Shown here in pieces: positions 24,291-32,528 of a DNA stretch of 64,000 nucleotides. The notes beneath the pieces are model-generated. The model worked only from the letters and a program-made list of their open reading frames with translations. It was not told the DNA's origin and made no database searches. The DNA is from Streptomyces litmocidini. GTDB taxonomy: Bacteria > Actinomycetota > Actinomycetes > Streptomycetales > Streptomycetaceae. The stretch's first letter is position 1; the number at the start of each line of letters is the position of its first letter. The stretch spans positions 124,001-188,000 of the forward strand of contig NZ_BMTQ01000013.1 in NCBI RefSeq assembly GCF_014649755.1. The letters run 5' to 3'. A program made the position numbers and the translations under genes.

Positions 24291-26114
24291 TCAGCCGTAC
24301 AGTGCGGCGACCTCCGCCGCGTACGCCCGTTCGATCGCCTTCCGCTTCAGCTTCAACGAGGGCGTGAGCAGTCCCTGCTCCTCGCTGAACGGATGCGCCA
24401 GGATCCGGAACGTCCGGATCGACTCCGCCTGGGAGACCAGCGTGTTCGCCGCCACCACCCCGCGCCGGATCTCCGTCTCCAGGGCGGGATCGCGCACCAG
24501 CTCGGCCGGGGGGAGCGGCGCGCGCCCCTGCATCGCGAGCCAGTGGTCCACCGCCTCCTGGTCGACCGTCACGAGAGCGGCGATGTACGGCCGGTCGTTG
24601 CCGACCACGATGCACTGGGCGATCAGCGGATGCGCCCGCACCCGCTCCTCGAGCGCGGTGGGGGAGACGCTCTTGCCGCCCGAGGTCACCAGGATCTCCT
24701 TCTTCCGCCCGGTGATCGTCAGATAGCCGTCCGCGTCGAGGGCGCCGATGTCCCCGGTGGCCAGCCAGCCGTCGTTGAGGACGGCGGCCGTCGCCTCCGG
24801 GGCGTTCAGATAGCCGGAGAAGACCTGGCCGCCGTGCAGCCACACCTCGCCGTCCTCCGCGATGTGGACCGTGGTCCCCGGGACCGGCTGGCCCACGGTG
24901 CCGTACTTGGTCCGTCCGGGCGGGTTCGCCGTGGCGGCGGCCGAGGACTCGGTGAGGCCGTACCCCTCGAAGACCGTGATGCCCGCGCCCGCGAAGAACA
25001 GTCCCTGCCTGCGGTCCATGGCCGAGCCGCCCGACATCGCGTGCCGCACCCGCCCGCCCAGGGCCGCGCGCACCTTGACGTACACCGTCCTCTCGAAGAA
25101 CTGGTGCTGCACGCGCAGCGCCGCCGACGGCCCCGGGCCGGTCCCGAAGGCCTTCTGCTCCAGCGCCTCCGCGTACGCGACCGCCACCTCGACGGCCTTG
25201 TCGAACGGGCCGGCCCTCCCCTCGCTCTCCGCCTTGCGGCGGGCCGCGCGGAAGACCTTCTCGAAGACGTACGGCACGGCCAGGACGAAGGTCGGCCGGA
25301 ACGCGACGAGGTCCGGGAGCAGGTCGGCCGCCGCCATCACCGGCTGGTGCCCCAGCTTCACCCCGCCGCGGACCGCCGCGACCTCCACCATCCGCCCGAA
25401 GACGTGCGCGAGCGGCAGGAACAGCAGCGTCGAGGCCTGCTCGTCGGGCCGGGAGCGGAACACCGGCTCCCAGCGGCCCATCACCATGTCCGTCTCGAAC
25501 ATCAGGTTCGCGTGGGTGATCACACAGCCCTTGGGGCGGCCGGTCGTCCCCGAGGTGTAGATGACGGTCGCGATCGTCTCCGGGGTCACCGCCCGCCGGT
25601 GCCGGTGCACGACCTCCTCGTCGATGTCCGCGCCCGCCGCCGTCAGCTCGCCCACCGCGTCCGCGTCCAGCTGCCACAGCCGTTGGAGCCGGGGCAGCCG
25701 GTCGATCACCGAACCGATCGTCATCGCGTGGTCCTCGTGCTCCACCACGCAGGCCGTGACCCCGGCGTCGTGCAGCATCCAGAAGACCTGCTCGGCGGAG
25801 GAGGTCGGATAGACCGGCACGGGCTGCGCGCCCAGCGTCCACAGGGCGAAGTCGAAGAGCGTCCACTCGTACCGGGTCCGGGCCATGATCGCGACCCGGT
25901 CGCCGAACCGCACGCCCTCCGCGACCAGTCCCTTCGCGAGGCCCACCACCTCGTCCCGGAACCGCTCGGCCGTCACGTCGTACCACGCGCCGTCCGGGCC
26001 CTTCCGGCCGAAGGCGATCCGTTGGGGGTCGGCGAGGGCGTGGTCGAACACGGCGTCCGCCAGACCGCCGACCTGAGGCGCCGCCTCGACGGGCGGCACG
26101 GTGAACTCGCGCAC
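24291..26114 (-). CDS. Long-chain fatty-acid-CoA ligase (AMP-binding family)
   Basis: A 607-residue protein starting at a GTG with GAGGAG seven bases upstream. The AMP-binding P-loop is TVIYTSGTTGRPKGCVITH. The A5 motif is FEGYGLTESSAAATANPP, and the later motifs are LATGDIGALDADGYLTITGR and KKEILVTSGGKSVSPTALEE, with the catalytic lysine expected near the end. It activates fatty acids as acyl-CoA at the membrane face. Its product would feed the fad operon at 57-63 kb and acyl-lipid synthesis. It is monocistronic. An imperfect dyad at 26293-26306 could be its operator. Confidence 0.93.
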   Translation of the reverse strand: MREFTVPPVEAAPQVGGLADAVFDHALADPQRIAFGRKGPDGAWYDVTAERFRDEVVGLAKGLVAEGVRFGDRVAIMARTRYEWTLFDFALWTLGAQPVPVYPTSSAEQVFWMLHDAGVTACVVEHEDHAMTIGSVIDRLPRLQRLWQLDADAVGELTAAGADIDEEVVHRHRRAVTPETIATVIYTSGTTGRPKGCVITHANLMFETDMVMGRWEPVFRSRPDEQASTLLFLPLAHVFGRMVEVAAVRGGVKLGHQPVMAAADLLPDLVAFRPTFVLAVPYVFEKVFRAARRKAESEGRAGPFDKAVEVAVAYAEALEQKAFGTGPGPSAALRVQHQFFERTVYVKVRAALGGRVRHAMSGGSAMDRRQGLFFAGAGITVFEGYGLTESSAAATANPPGRTKYGTVGQPVPGTTVHIAEDGEVWLHGGQVFSGYLNAPEATAAVLNDGWLATGDIGALDADGYLTITGRKKEILVTSGGKSVSPTALEERVRAHPLIAQCIVVGNDRPYIAALVTVDQEAVDHWLAMQGRAPLPPAELVRDPALETEIRRGVVAANTLVSQAESIRTFRILAHPFSEEQGLLTPSLKLKRKAIERAYAAEVAALYG

Positions 26115-26542
26115 TGACCTGCTCCTCGACGGCTCGGTGGCTGGAAAAGCCTGTTGTCGCGCTCCGTACGGCGCGGGTGACGGTACCCCACCCGACCCGT
26201 CGGCGGGAGGAGCTTCACCAATCCGGGACATTCCGCGTTCGTACAGGTCAGGGCGGGTGGGGCGGTCGGGTCGAGGGCGGCCCGGGGCGGTTACCGACCA
26301 GACGGTACGCCCTCCGGGAGTGAATCTCCACGGAATCTGTACCGGCCGCTCACGCCCCCGCCCCCGGAGCACTCCCATGGCGCCTTCTCGCCGCTCCCCG
26401 GGCACACCGAGCGGCCCCGGCGGGCGCGGCCGGTGCCGGCCCGTCTCCGTCCGGCGCGCTCGGCGCCACGGGCCGCCCTCCCCCCGGTGCCGCGGCCCGT
26501 CTCCCGCCCGGCGCCACCGGTGCCGCCGGGCCCGTCCCCCGC
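26115..26542. other. Gene-free stretch upstream of the acyl-CoA ligase
   Basis: I see no convincing coding frame in these 428 bases. The half next to the ligase should hold its promoter and the dyad at 26293. The half next to the LysR stop is low-complexity G+C-rich sequence with scattered GGCGCCAC and CGGCCCGTCTCC repeats, perhaps a worn-out 3' region. Confidence 0.6.
26293..26306. promoter_or_regulatory. Imperfect TetR-like dyad upstream of the acyl-CoA ligase
   Basis: ACCGACCAGACGGT has the form ACCGnCnnGnCGGT, with 5 of 7 bases matching between half-sites. This resembles operators of TetR-type fatty-acid regulators, but it is ~180 bases from the start codon and no such regulator is adjacent. 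Confidence 0.3.
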
Positions 26543-27409
26543 TCAGCGCGGCCGGTGCAGGCGGTCGCCGCCCGCCAGGATCGCCTCCGCGAGGGCGTCC
26601 GCCGCCTCCTGGGTCTCCCCGCCCCGGCGCCCCTTCCGCAGCACGAAACCCACGTCCCCGAGCTCCGGGAGCCCCGCGCGGGCCGGCACCGGGACGAGCC
26701 CCGGCGGCACCAGACCCCGCGTGTGCGCCATCACCCCGAGCCCCGCGCGGGCCGCCGCCACGTTCGCGCTCAGGCTGGAGCTCGTGCACGCGATCCGCCA
26801 CGCCCGCCCCTGCGCCTCCAGCGCCTCCAGGGCGCGCGCCCGGGTGATCCCCGGCGGCGGGTACAGGATCAGCGGCACCGGACGGTCCGGATCCAGCCGC
26901 AGTCCCGGCGCCCCGATCCAGACGAGCGCGTCCTCCCAGACGAGCCGGCCCTCGCTCTCGGCCCCGCGCCGCTTGGCCAGGATCAGATCGAGCCGGCCGG
27001 CCGCGAGCCGGGCCTGAAGGGTCCCGGACAGTTCGACCGTCAGCTCCAGGTCCACCTCGGGGTGCTCGCGCCGGAAGGACTCCAGGATCTCCGGCAGCCG
27101 GGTCGTCACGAAGTCCTCCGACGCCCCGAACCGCAGCCGCCCGCGCAGCCGCGTCCCGCCGAAGAAGGCCGCCGCCCGCTCGTGCGCCTGGAGGATCGTG
27201 CGCGCGAAGCCGAGCATCGCCTCGCCGTCCTCCGTCAGCTCCACGCGATGCGTGTCCCGGGCGAACAGCGGGCGCCCCGTCGCCTCCTCCAGGCGCCGCA
27301 CGTGCTGGCTGACGGTCGACTGGCGCAGCCCGAGCCGCTCCGCGGCCCGGGTGAAGCTCAGCGTCTGGGCCACGGCGAGGAAGGTGCGCAACTGGGCGGG
27401 CTCGTACAT
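26543..27409 (-). CDS. LysR-family transcriptional regulator
   Basis: A 288-residue protein. The N-terminal winged helix is LRTFLAVAQTLSFTRAAERL and GLRQSTVSQHVRRLEEATGR, followed by RDTHRVELTEDGEAMLGFAR. Residues ~90-285 form the periplasmic-binding-like effector domain. It is divergent from an SBF-type transporter with a T-N11-A box between them, the classical arrangement for a LysR regulator controlling its neighbour and itself. The inducer is unknown. Confidence 0.92.
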   Translation of the reverse strand: MYEPAQLRTFLAVAQTLSFTRAAERLGLRQSTVSQHVRRLEEATGRPLFARDTHRVELTEDGEAMLGFARTILQAHERAAAFFGGTRLRGRLRFGASEDFVTTRLPEILESFRREHPEVDLELTVELSGTLQARLAAGRLDLILAKRRGAESEGRLVWEDALVWIGAPGLRLDPDRPVPLILYPPPGITRARALEALEAQGRAWRIACTSSSLSANVAAARAGLGVMAHTRGLVPPGLVPVPARAGLPELGDVGFVLRKGRRGGETQEAADALAEAILAGGDRLHRPR

Positions 27410-27420
27410 GCCGCGACGTT

Positions 27421-27435
27421 ATCGCGCACCACGAT
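27421..27435. promoter_or_regulatory. LysR-type T-N11-A box
   Basis: ATCG-N7-CGAT, a perfect 4-base dyad with the T-N11-A spacing recognised by LysR regulators. It lies 11 bases upstream of the LysR start and about 100 bases before the divergent transporter. Confidence 0.5.
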
Positions 27436-27532
27436 GACAGTCAGAGCGCTGTACGGGATTCCCGATCACCGGGCCGTGGCGCAGGATGGACGGGCGCGAC
27501 CCGCCCCAGCAGTGCACAGAGCAGTGGAGCCC

Positions 27533-28600
27533 ATGACCCCCCGCACGCCCGCCCCTCCCGCACGCCGTTCCCTCCGCCCGCCGTCCTGGCTGCCCGTCGA
27601 CGGGTACGTCCTCGCGCTGCTCGGCACGGTCGTCCTCGCCGTGCTCCTCCCCGCCTCGGGCACCACCGCGAGCGTCGTGAAGGGCACGTCGACCGGGGCC
27701 GTCGCCCTGCTCTTCTTCCTCTACGGGGCCCGGCTCTCCGCCCGCGAGGCCCTCGACGGCCTCAAGCACTGGCGGCTCCACCTCACCGTCCTCGGCTCCA
27801 CCTTCCTGCTCTTCCCGCTCCTCGGGCTCGCCGCGCGCGGTCTCGTCCCCGGCGTCCTCACCCCGCAGCTCTACGGCGGCCTCCTCTTCCTCTGCCTGGT
27901 GCCGTCCACCATCCAGTCCTCCATCGCGTTCACCTCGATCGCCCGGGGCAACGTGCCCGCCGCGATCTGCGCGGGCTCCTTCTCCTCGCTCGCGGGCATC
28001 GTCCTCACCCCGCTGCTCGCGGCGCTGCTCCTCGGCGACAGCGCGGGCGGGCTCTCCGCCGACGCGCTCCTGAAGATCGTGTTCCAGCTCCTCGTGCCGT
28101 TCCTGGCCGGGCAGTTCCTGCGCCGCTGGGTGGGGGCCTTCCTGGTCCGCCACAAGAAGGTCCTGGGCCACGTCGACCGGGGCTCGATCCTCCTCGTCGT
28201 GTACACCGCCTTCAGCCAGGGCATGACCGCCGGCATCTGGCACCTGGTGACCCCCGCGCGGCTGGGTCTGCTGCTCGCCGTCGAGGCCGTGCTCCTCGCG
28301 GTGATGCTGACCGCGACCTGGTACGGGGCCGGGCGCCTCGGCTTCGACCGGGCCGACCGGATCACGATCCAGTTCGCCGGCTCCAAGAAGAGCCTGGCGG
28401 CCGGGCTGCCGATGGCGAGCGTCCTCTTCGGCCCGCAGGCCTCCCTCGCCGTGCTGCCGCTGATGCTCTTCCACCAGATGCAGCTGGTGGTCTGCGCGGC
28501 CATCGCGAAGCGCCGCTCCCGCGACCCGGAGCCCGCCGACGTGCCGGGCCGCCCGGCGGAAGCCGTACGGACGTCGGAGGTCCCGGCGCCGGGCGCCTGA
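27533..28600 (+). CDS. SBF-like bile acid:sodium symporter family transporter
   Basis: A 355-residue integral membrane protein with nine to ten hydrophobic segments. It begins with a basic Pro-rich head, then WLPVDGYVLALLGTVVLAVL and LLFFLYGARLSAREALDGLK, the SBF_like signature. The crossover region is LCLVPSTIQSSIAFTSIARG and the later motif QFAGSKKSLAAGLPMASVLF. Members transport organic anions with sodium or protons. It is divergent from the LysR regulator, which probably controls it. The tail is charged and cytoplasmic. Confidence 0.9.
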   Translation: MTPRTPAPPARRSLRPPSWLPVDGYVLALLGTVVLAVLLPASGTTASVVKGTSTGAVALLFFLYGARLSAREALDGLKHWRLHLTVLGSTFLLFPLLGLAARGLVPGVLTPQLYGGLLFLCLVPSTIQSSIAFTSIARGNVPAAICAGSFSSLAGIVLTPLLAALLLGDSAGGLSADALLKIVFQLLVPFLAGQFLRRWVGAFLVRHKKVLGHVDRGSILLVVYTAFSQGMTAGIWHLVTPARLGLLLAVEAVLLAVMLTATWYGAGRLGFDRADRITIQFAGSKKSLAAGLPMASVLFGPQASLAVLPLMLFHQMQLVVCAAIAKRRSRDPEPADVPGRPAEAVRTSEVPAPGA

Positions 28601-28657
28601 TCCCGCCCCGCGCTTCCGGGAGGCGCGACGGCCGCGCGCCCCCCGGGCCGCGGCCCC

Positions 28658-28719
28658 GTGGTCGCGCCCCGGAAGCCGGGTGGTCGCGCCCCGGAGACCA
28701 CCCCCGTGGTCGCGTCCCC
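28658..28719. repeat. Three GTGGTCGCG-type direct repeats after the transporter gene
   Basis: GTGGTCGCGCCCCGGA is exact at 28658-28673 and 28680-28695. A shorter copy, GTGGTCGCGTCCCC, is at 28706-28719. They lie in the 200-base gap before the isochorismatase-like gene. Adjacent CCGG runs could fold, but no clean terminator is visible. Confidence 0.7.
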
Positions 28720-28799
28720 GTCCCCGTACGCCCTCTCCGTCGGCCGGATCACGCCCCTGACCCGCCCGGGATGATCATCCGGGCCGCTACGGTGCTCCC

Positions 28800-29321
28800 A
28801 TGCCCGCACTCGATCCCGGCAGCACCGCGCTCGTCCTCGTCGACCTGATGGAACGCATCGTCGCGCTGCCCCTCGCCCCCCGCCCCGGGACCGACGTCCT
28901 CGCCGCCTCCGCCCGGCTCGCCGACGCCTTCCGGGACGCCGGCGCGCCCGTCGTCCACATCCGCGTCGAACGGCCGAACGTCGACGCCCAGCCGTCCGGC
29001 AGCGAGCTCGTCCCCGACCTCGTCCGGGACGGCGACCCCGTCGTCGTCAAGCGCACCATCGGCGGCTTCCAAGACACCGGACTCCACGAGCTGCTCGCCG
29101 GCTTCGGCGCCACCACCCTGGTCCTCGGCGGCATCGCCACCAACCTCGGCGTCGAGTCCACCGCGCGCGCCGCCTGCGACCTGGGCTACGACCTCGTCTT
29201 CGCGGAGGACGCCATGGCCGCCCTCACCGCCGACGAGCACCGCGCCTCCGTCGACCTGGACTTCCCGCGCCTCGGCACGGTCGCCCCGGTCTCCGCGATC
29301 ACCCTGGACGGCCCCGAGTGA
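28800..29321 (+). CDS. Isochorismatase/cysteine-hydrolase fold protein lacking the nucleophilic Cys
   Basis: A 173-residue protein with the isochorismatase fold: TALVLVDLMERIV (Asp15), VVVKRTIGGFQDTGLHELL (Lys84) and LVLGGIATNLGVESTARAAC. In active cysteine hydrolases the last motif reads T-x-x-C-V-E-S-T. Here that cysteine is Gly117, although the cis-peptide Ala-Thr pair and VEST are kept. The only nearby Cys (126) is in the helix. It may act on its substrate in another way, like isochorismatase-type enzymes without the Cys, or be a binding protein. Its TGA overlaps the GTG of the ferredoxin-like gene (GTGA). Confidence 0.85.
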   Translation: MPALDPGSTALVLVDLMERIVALPLAPRPGTDVLAASARLADAFRDAGAPVVHIRVERPNVDAQPSGSELVPDLVRDGDPVVVKRTIGGFQDTGLHELLAGFGATTLVLGGIATNLGVESTARAACDLGYDLVFAEDAMAALTADEHRASVDLDFPRLGTVAPVSAITLDGPE

Positions 29322-29701
29322 CCCCGGTCCCGATACGGTACGGGGCCCGCCCCTGCTCCCTGGTCGTCTGCCGCGGCTGCTGCTGCGGCGACGCCCGCAA
29401 GAACCCGGGCATGGACCACGAGGGCCAGCTGGCCCGCCTCCGGGCGGCCGCCGCGGCCTCCGGGGGCCGGCTGGTCGTCCGCACCAGTGACTGTCTCGGC
29501 CCCTGCGCCCAGGCCGACGTCCTCGTCGTCCAGCCCTCCACCGAGGGACGGCGCCGGGGCGGCAGGGCCGCCTGGATCGGCTGGAGCGCGGACGACGACT
29601 GCCTCGACGAGGTCCTCGCCTGGACCGAGGCCGGCGGCCCCGGCGTCAGCCCGCCCCCGGCCGCCCTCGCCCTCCAGATGATCGACCCGCCGAAGAACTG
29701 A
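29318..29701 (+). CDS. Thioredoxin-like (2Fe-2S) ferredoxin
   Basis: A 127-residue protein. The N-terminal half has CSLVVCRGCCCGDARKNPG and the second half SDCLGPCAQADVLVV. This is the C-x(n)-C...C-x3-C set that holds a [2Fe-2S] cluster in thioredoxin-fold ferredoxins of the NuoE/Shethna type; the extra Cys in the first cluster (CCC) is unusual. It is coupled to the isochorismatase-like gene by a 4-base overlap and faces fdhD tail-to-tail, so it may carry electrons for a formate-dehydrogenase-type molybdoenzyme located elsewhere. No such enzyme is in the window. Confidence 0.85.
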   Translation: MTPVPIRYGARPCSLVVCRGCCCGDARKNPGMDHEGQLARLRAAAAASGGRLVVRTSDCLGPCAQADVLVVQPSTEGRRRGGRAAWIGWSADDDCLDEVLAWTEAGGPGVSPPPAALALQMIDPPKN

Positions 29702-29707
29702 GGGCCC

Positions 29708-30535
29708 TCAGAGCGCGATCCGGTGCTCGCCCGCGTACACGTTCATGTCCGGTCCGCGCAGGAAGCCGACCAGGGTCAGGCCCGTCTCGGCGGCCAGGTC
29801 CACGGCGAGCGAGGACGGCGCGGACACCGCGGCGAGCACCGGGATCCCCGCCATCACCGCCTTCTGCGCCAGCTCGAACGAGGCCCGTCCCGACACCAGC
29901 AGCACGGCCCGCCCCAACGGCAGCAGCCCCTCCCGCAGCGCCCGCCCGACCAGCTTGTCCACGGCGTTGTGCCGGCCCACGTCCTCCCGGACGTCGAGCA
30001 GCTCGCCGTCCTCCGTGAACAGCGCCGCCGCGTGCAGCCCGCCGGTCGAGTCGAAGACCCGCTGCGCCGCCCGCAGCCGCTCCGGGAGCAGGGAGAGGAG
30101 CCCGGGAGCGATCCGGAGCGGGGGAGCGTCGGCGATCGGGAAGCGGGCCGTGGTGCGGACCGCGTCCAGGCTGGCCTTGCCGCACAGTCCGCACGAGGAC
30201 GTCGTGTAGACGTTCCGCTCCAGCGAGATGTCCGGGACCGCCACGCCGGGGGCGAGCTGCACGTCCACCACGTTGTACGTGTTCCGGCCGTCGTCCGTCG
30301 CCCCCGCGCAGTACACGATGTTCCGCACGTCCGACGCCGCCGCCAGGACCCCCTCGCTCACCAGGAAACCGGCCGCGAGCGCGAAGTCGTCGCCCGGCGT
30401 GCGCATGGTGATCGCGATCGGGCGCCCGTTCAGCCGGATCTCCAGCGGCTCCTCCGCCACCAGGGTGTCGGGCCGCGTGTTGACCGCACCGCCCCGGATC
30501 CGCAGGACACGCCGTCGCTCGGTGACCCGTCCCAT
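29708..30535 (-). CDS. fdhD: Formate dehydrogenase accessory sulfurtransferase FdhD
   Basis: A 275-residue protein. It has the FdhD core: VAEEPLEIRLNGRPIAITMR, then TPGDDFALAAGFLVSEGVL, and the persulfide CxxC motif TSSCGLCGKASLDAV. Later come DVGRHNAVDKLVG and LVSGRASFELAQKAVMAGIP. FdhD transfers sulfur from IscS to the molybdenum cofactor of formate dehydrogenases. The start MGRVTERRRVLRIRGG was chosen over one 47 codons upstream, which reads like non-coding sequence. The nearby ferredoxin gene supports a molybdoenzyme link. Confidence 0.94.
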   Translation of the reverse strand: MGRVTERRRVLRIRGGAVNTRPDTLVAEEPLEIRLNGRPIAITMRTPGDDFALAAGFLVSEGVLAAASDVRNIVYCAGATDDGRNTYNVVDVQLAPGVAVPDISLERNVYTTSSCGLCGKASLDAVRTTARFPIADAPPLRIAPGLLSLLPERLRAAQRVFDSTGGLHAAALFTEDGELLDVREDVGRHNAVDKLVGRALREGLLPLGRAVLLVSGRASFELAQKAVMAGIPVLAAVSAPSSLAVDLAAETGLTLVGFLRGPDMNVYAGEHRIAL

Positions 30536-30780
30536 CGTGACGCACTCGATTCTCTCCGCGGGAAGGCCGGGAAGGCCCTGACGGCCCCCATTCTCCGCCA
30601 CGCCCCTCCGTCGAACGCACGTCCGCGGTCGGGCGGGGAGCCGTGCCGGGCCCGGGGCCTTGTCGCGGTCGGCCAAGCGGTAGGGGGGAATGTTGGTGGT
30701 TTACGTCACCTGTTACTGATCAGTCGCTGACAACACTGGGGAATCCTGTCGACGAACGAACCACCTAGGGGGTCCCGAGA
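30536..30780. promoter_or_regulatory. Divergent promoter region of fdhD and the FabH gene
   Basis: A 245-base non-coding region. It contains the perfect palindrome ACTGATCAGT at 30715-30724 within an unusually A+T-rich patch (30690-30745), as expected for the FabH promoter. I could not assign -35/-10 boxes with confidence. Confidence 0.4.
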
Positions 30781-31725
30781 ATGACGGGCACTCGCATCGC
30801 CGCGCTCGGGCACTACCAGCCCGCCAAGGTGCTGACCAACCACGACATCGCCGAACTGGTCGACACGAGCGACGAGTGGATCCTCAGCCGGGTCGGCATC
30901 CGCACCCGGCACGTCGCCGGGCCCGACGAGCCCGTCGACGAGCTCGCCGCCCACGCGGCCGGCAAGGCCCTCGCCGCCGCGGGCCTCACCGCCGGCGACA
31001 TCGACCTCGTCCTCGTCGCCACCTCCACCGCGATCGACCGCTCGCCCAACACGGCCGCCCGCGTCGCCGCCCGCCTCGGCATGGGGTCGCCCGCCACCAT
31101 GGACCTCAACGTGGTCTGCGCCGGCTTCACCCACGCGCTCGCCACCGCCGACCACGCGGTCCGGGCCGGGGCGGCCCGCCGCGCCCTCGTCATCGGCGCC
31201 GACAAGATGACCGAGATCACCGACTGGACCGACCGCACCACCTGCGTCCTCACCGGCGACGGGGCCGGCGCCGCGATCGTCGAGGCCACCGAGACCGACA
31301 CGGGCGCCATCGGCCCGGTCCTGTGGGGCTCGGTCCCGGAGATGGGCCACGCCGTCCGCATCGAGGGCACCCCGCCCCGCTTCGCCCAGGAGGGCCAGTC
31401 CGTCTACCGCTGGGCCACGCAGCAGCTGCCCGCCCTCGCCCGGCAGACCTGCGAGCGTTCCGGCATCGCCCCCGAGGAACTCGCGGGCGTCGTCCTGCAC
31501 CAGGCCAACCTGCGGATCATCGAACCGCTCGCCGCGAAGATCGGCGCCGTCAACGCCGTCGTCGCCCGTGACGTCGTCGACTCCGGCAACACCTCGGCCG
31601 CCTCCATCCCGCTCGCCCTCGCCAAGCTGGTCGAACGCGGCGAGCTCCCCTCCGGCGGCAGGGTCCTCCTCTTCGGCTTCGGCGGCAACCTCTCCTACGC
31701 CGGACAGGTCGTCCGCGTCCCGTAG
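30781..31725 (+). CDS. Beta-ketoacyl-ACP synthase III (FabH family)
   Basis: A 314-residue thiolase-fold protein, normal length. The catalytic triad is complete: Cys113 in LNVVCAGFTHAL, His240 in VLHQANLRI and Asn270 in VDSGNTSAASIPLAL. The start TRIAALGHYQPAKVLTNHD and TSDEWILSRVGIRTRH are typical of FabH. It condenses an acyl-CoA starter with malonyl-ACP to begin fatty-acid synthesis. No other fab genes are beside it, so it is probably an extra copy, separate from the main fabD-fabH-acpP-fabF cluster found in streptomycetes, perhaps for special starters. GGGGGT precedes the ATG. Confidence 0.92.
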   Translation: MTGTRIAALGHYQPAKVLTNHDIAELVDTSDEWILSRVGIRTRHVAGPDEPVDELAAHAAGKALAAAGLTAGDIDLVLVATSTAIDRSPNTAARVAARLGMGSPATMDLNVVCAGFTHALATADHAVRAGAARRALVIGADKMTEITDWTDRTTCVLTGDGAGAAIVEATETDTGAIGPVLWGSVPEMGHAVRIEGTPPRFAQEGQSVYRWATQQLPALARQTCERSGIAPEELAGVVLHQANLRIIEPLAAKIGAVNAVVARDVVDSGNTSAASIPLALAKLVERGELPSGGRVLLFGFGGNLSYAGQVVRVP

Positions 31726-31872
31726 GGGGTGTCCTGCCGCCGTTGCCCCGTTCGGCGGAGTCCGGTGGCGGCGCGCCGGGGGCGGACCTAGCTTCGATCG
31801 CGGTGAGGGTCGTCCCTTTCCGGCTGCGGAATCGATCCGCCTCCGGGCCCTCCCGTGATCTGGAGGACCGCC

Positions 31873-32427
31873 ATGCGCGTGATACGTGCCGCTTCCGCCG
31901 CCCTGCTCGGCGCCGTCGCCCTCGTGACGGTCGCGCCCCTGGCGACGGCCGACGAGGGCGACCACGACATCACGTCGTTCGGCTTCTCCGTCACCCCCGC
32001 GACGATCGCCCCCGGCGGCACCGTCACCCTCACCTCCGACGGCTGCGAAGTGCCCTCCGTGACCGTCACCTCCACCGTCTTCGAGACCGTGACGCTCAAC
32101 GAGGGCCGTCCGGGCACCGCGACCGTGGACCTCGACGCCAAGGCCGGCACCCAGTACGAGATCACCTTCGACTGCAAGGGCGAGCGGGGCACCACCAAGC
32201 TCACCATCGCCCAGGACGACACCGGCGGGAACACCGGGCACGAGACCGGCACCGGCACGCACACCGGCGCCCACAAGGGCGTGAAGGCCGGCTACGGCAC
32301 CGCCGCCTCCGGCGCGGACGCCGACGGGCTCGGCGCCACCGAACTGGTCACCGGCGTCCTGCTCATCGCCGGAGCGCTCGGCGCCGCCGTCGTGCTGACC
32401 CGCCGCCACGCCGACGGCCGCGCCTGA
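31873..32427 (+). CDS. Secreted or wall-associated protein paired with a class F sortase
   Basis: A 184-residue protein from the ATG behind TGGAGG. A signal peptide (RVIRAASAALLGAVALVTVA, cleavage after ATA or ADE) is followed by a beta-rich Ig-like domain (SVTPATIAPGGTVTLTSDGC ... TFDCKG with two cysteines likely bridged). Next is a Gly/Thr/His-rich linker, then a C-terminal hydrophobic helix (LVTGVLLIAGALGAAVVLT) with a basic tail. This is the layout of sortase substrates, but no LPxTG or LAxTG is present; the nearest is GATELVTG. The next gene is a class F sortase, so anchoring is likely. Confidence 0.82.
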   Translation: MRVIRAASAALLGAVALVTVAPLATADEGDHDITSFGFSVTPATIAPGGTVTLTSDGCEVPSVTVTSTVFETVTLNEGRPGTATVDLDAKAGTQYEITFDCKGERGTTKLTIAQDDTGGNTGHETGTGTHTGAHKGVKAGYGTAASGADADGLGATELVTGVLLIAGALGAAVVLTRRHADGRA

Positions 32428-32454
32428 CGGCCCGGTCCCGGGGGACCCGAAACG

Positions 32455-32495
32455 GCCCCTCCGCCCCGGTGTGACGAGGTCCGGGACGGAGGGGC
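32455..32495. terminator. Hairpin between the surface protein and sortase genes
   Basis: GCCCCTCCG (32455-32463) and CGGAGGGGC (32487-32495) form a perfect 9-base stem, and inner bases CCCCGG/CCGGGA can extend it. Its position suggests attenuation or independent expression of the two genes. Confidence 0.55.
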
Positions 32496-32528
32496 GCCAG
32501 CACGCGCGGAAGGCGGAGGAGGGCGGAA

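Noticed and set aside
26330..26542. Repetitive G+C-rich tract considered as CRISPR-like
   Set aside because: Repeats are short, irregular and have no spacers of constant length; no cas genes.
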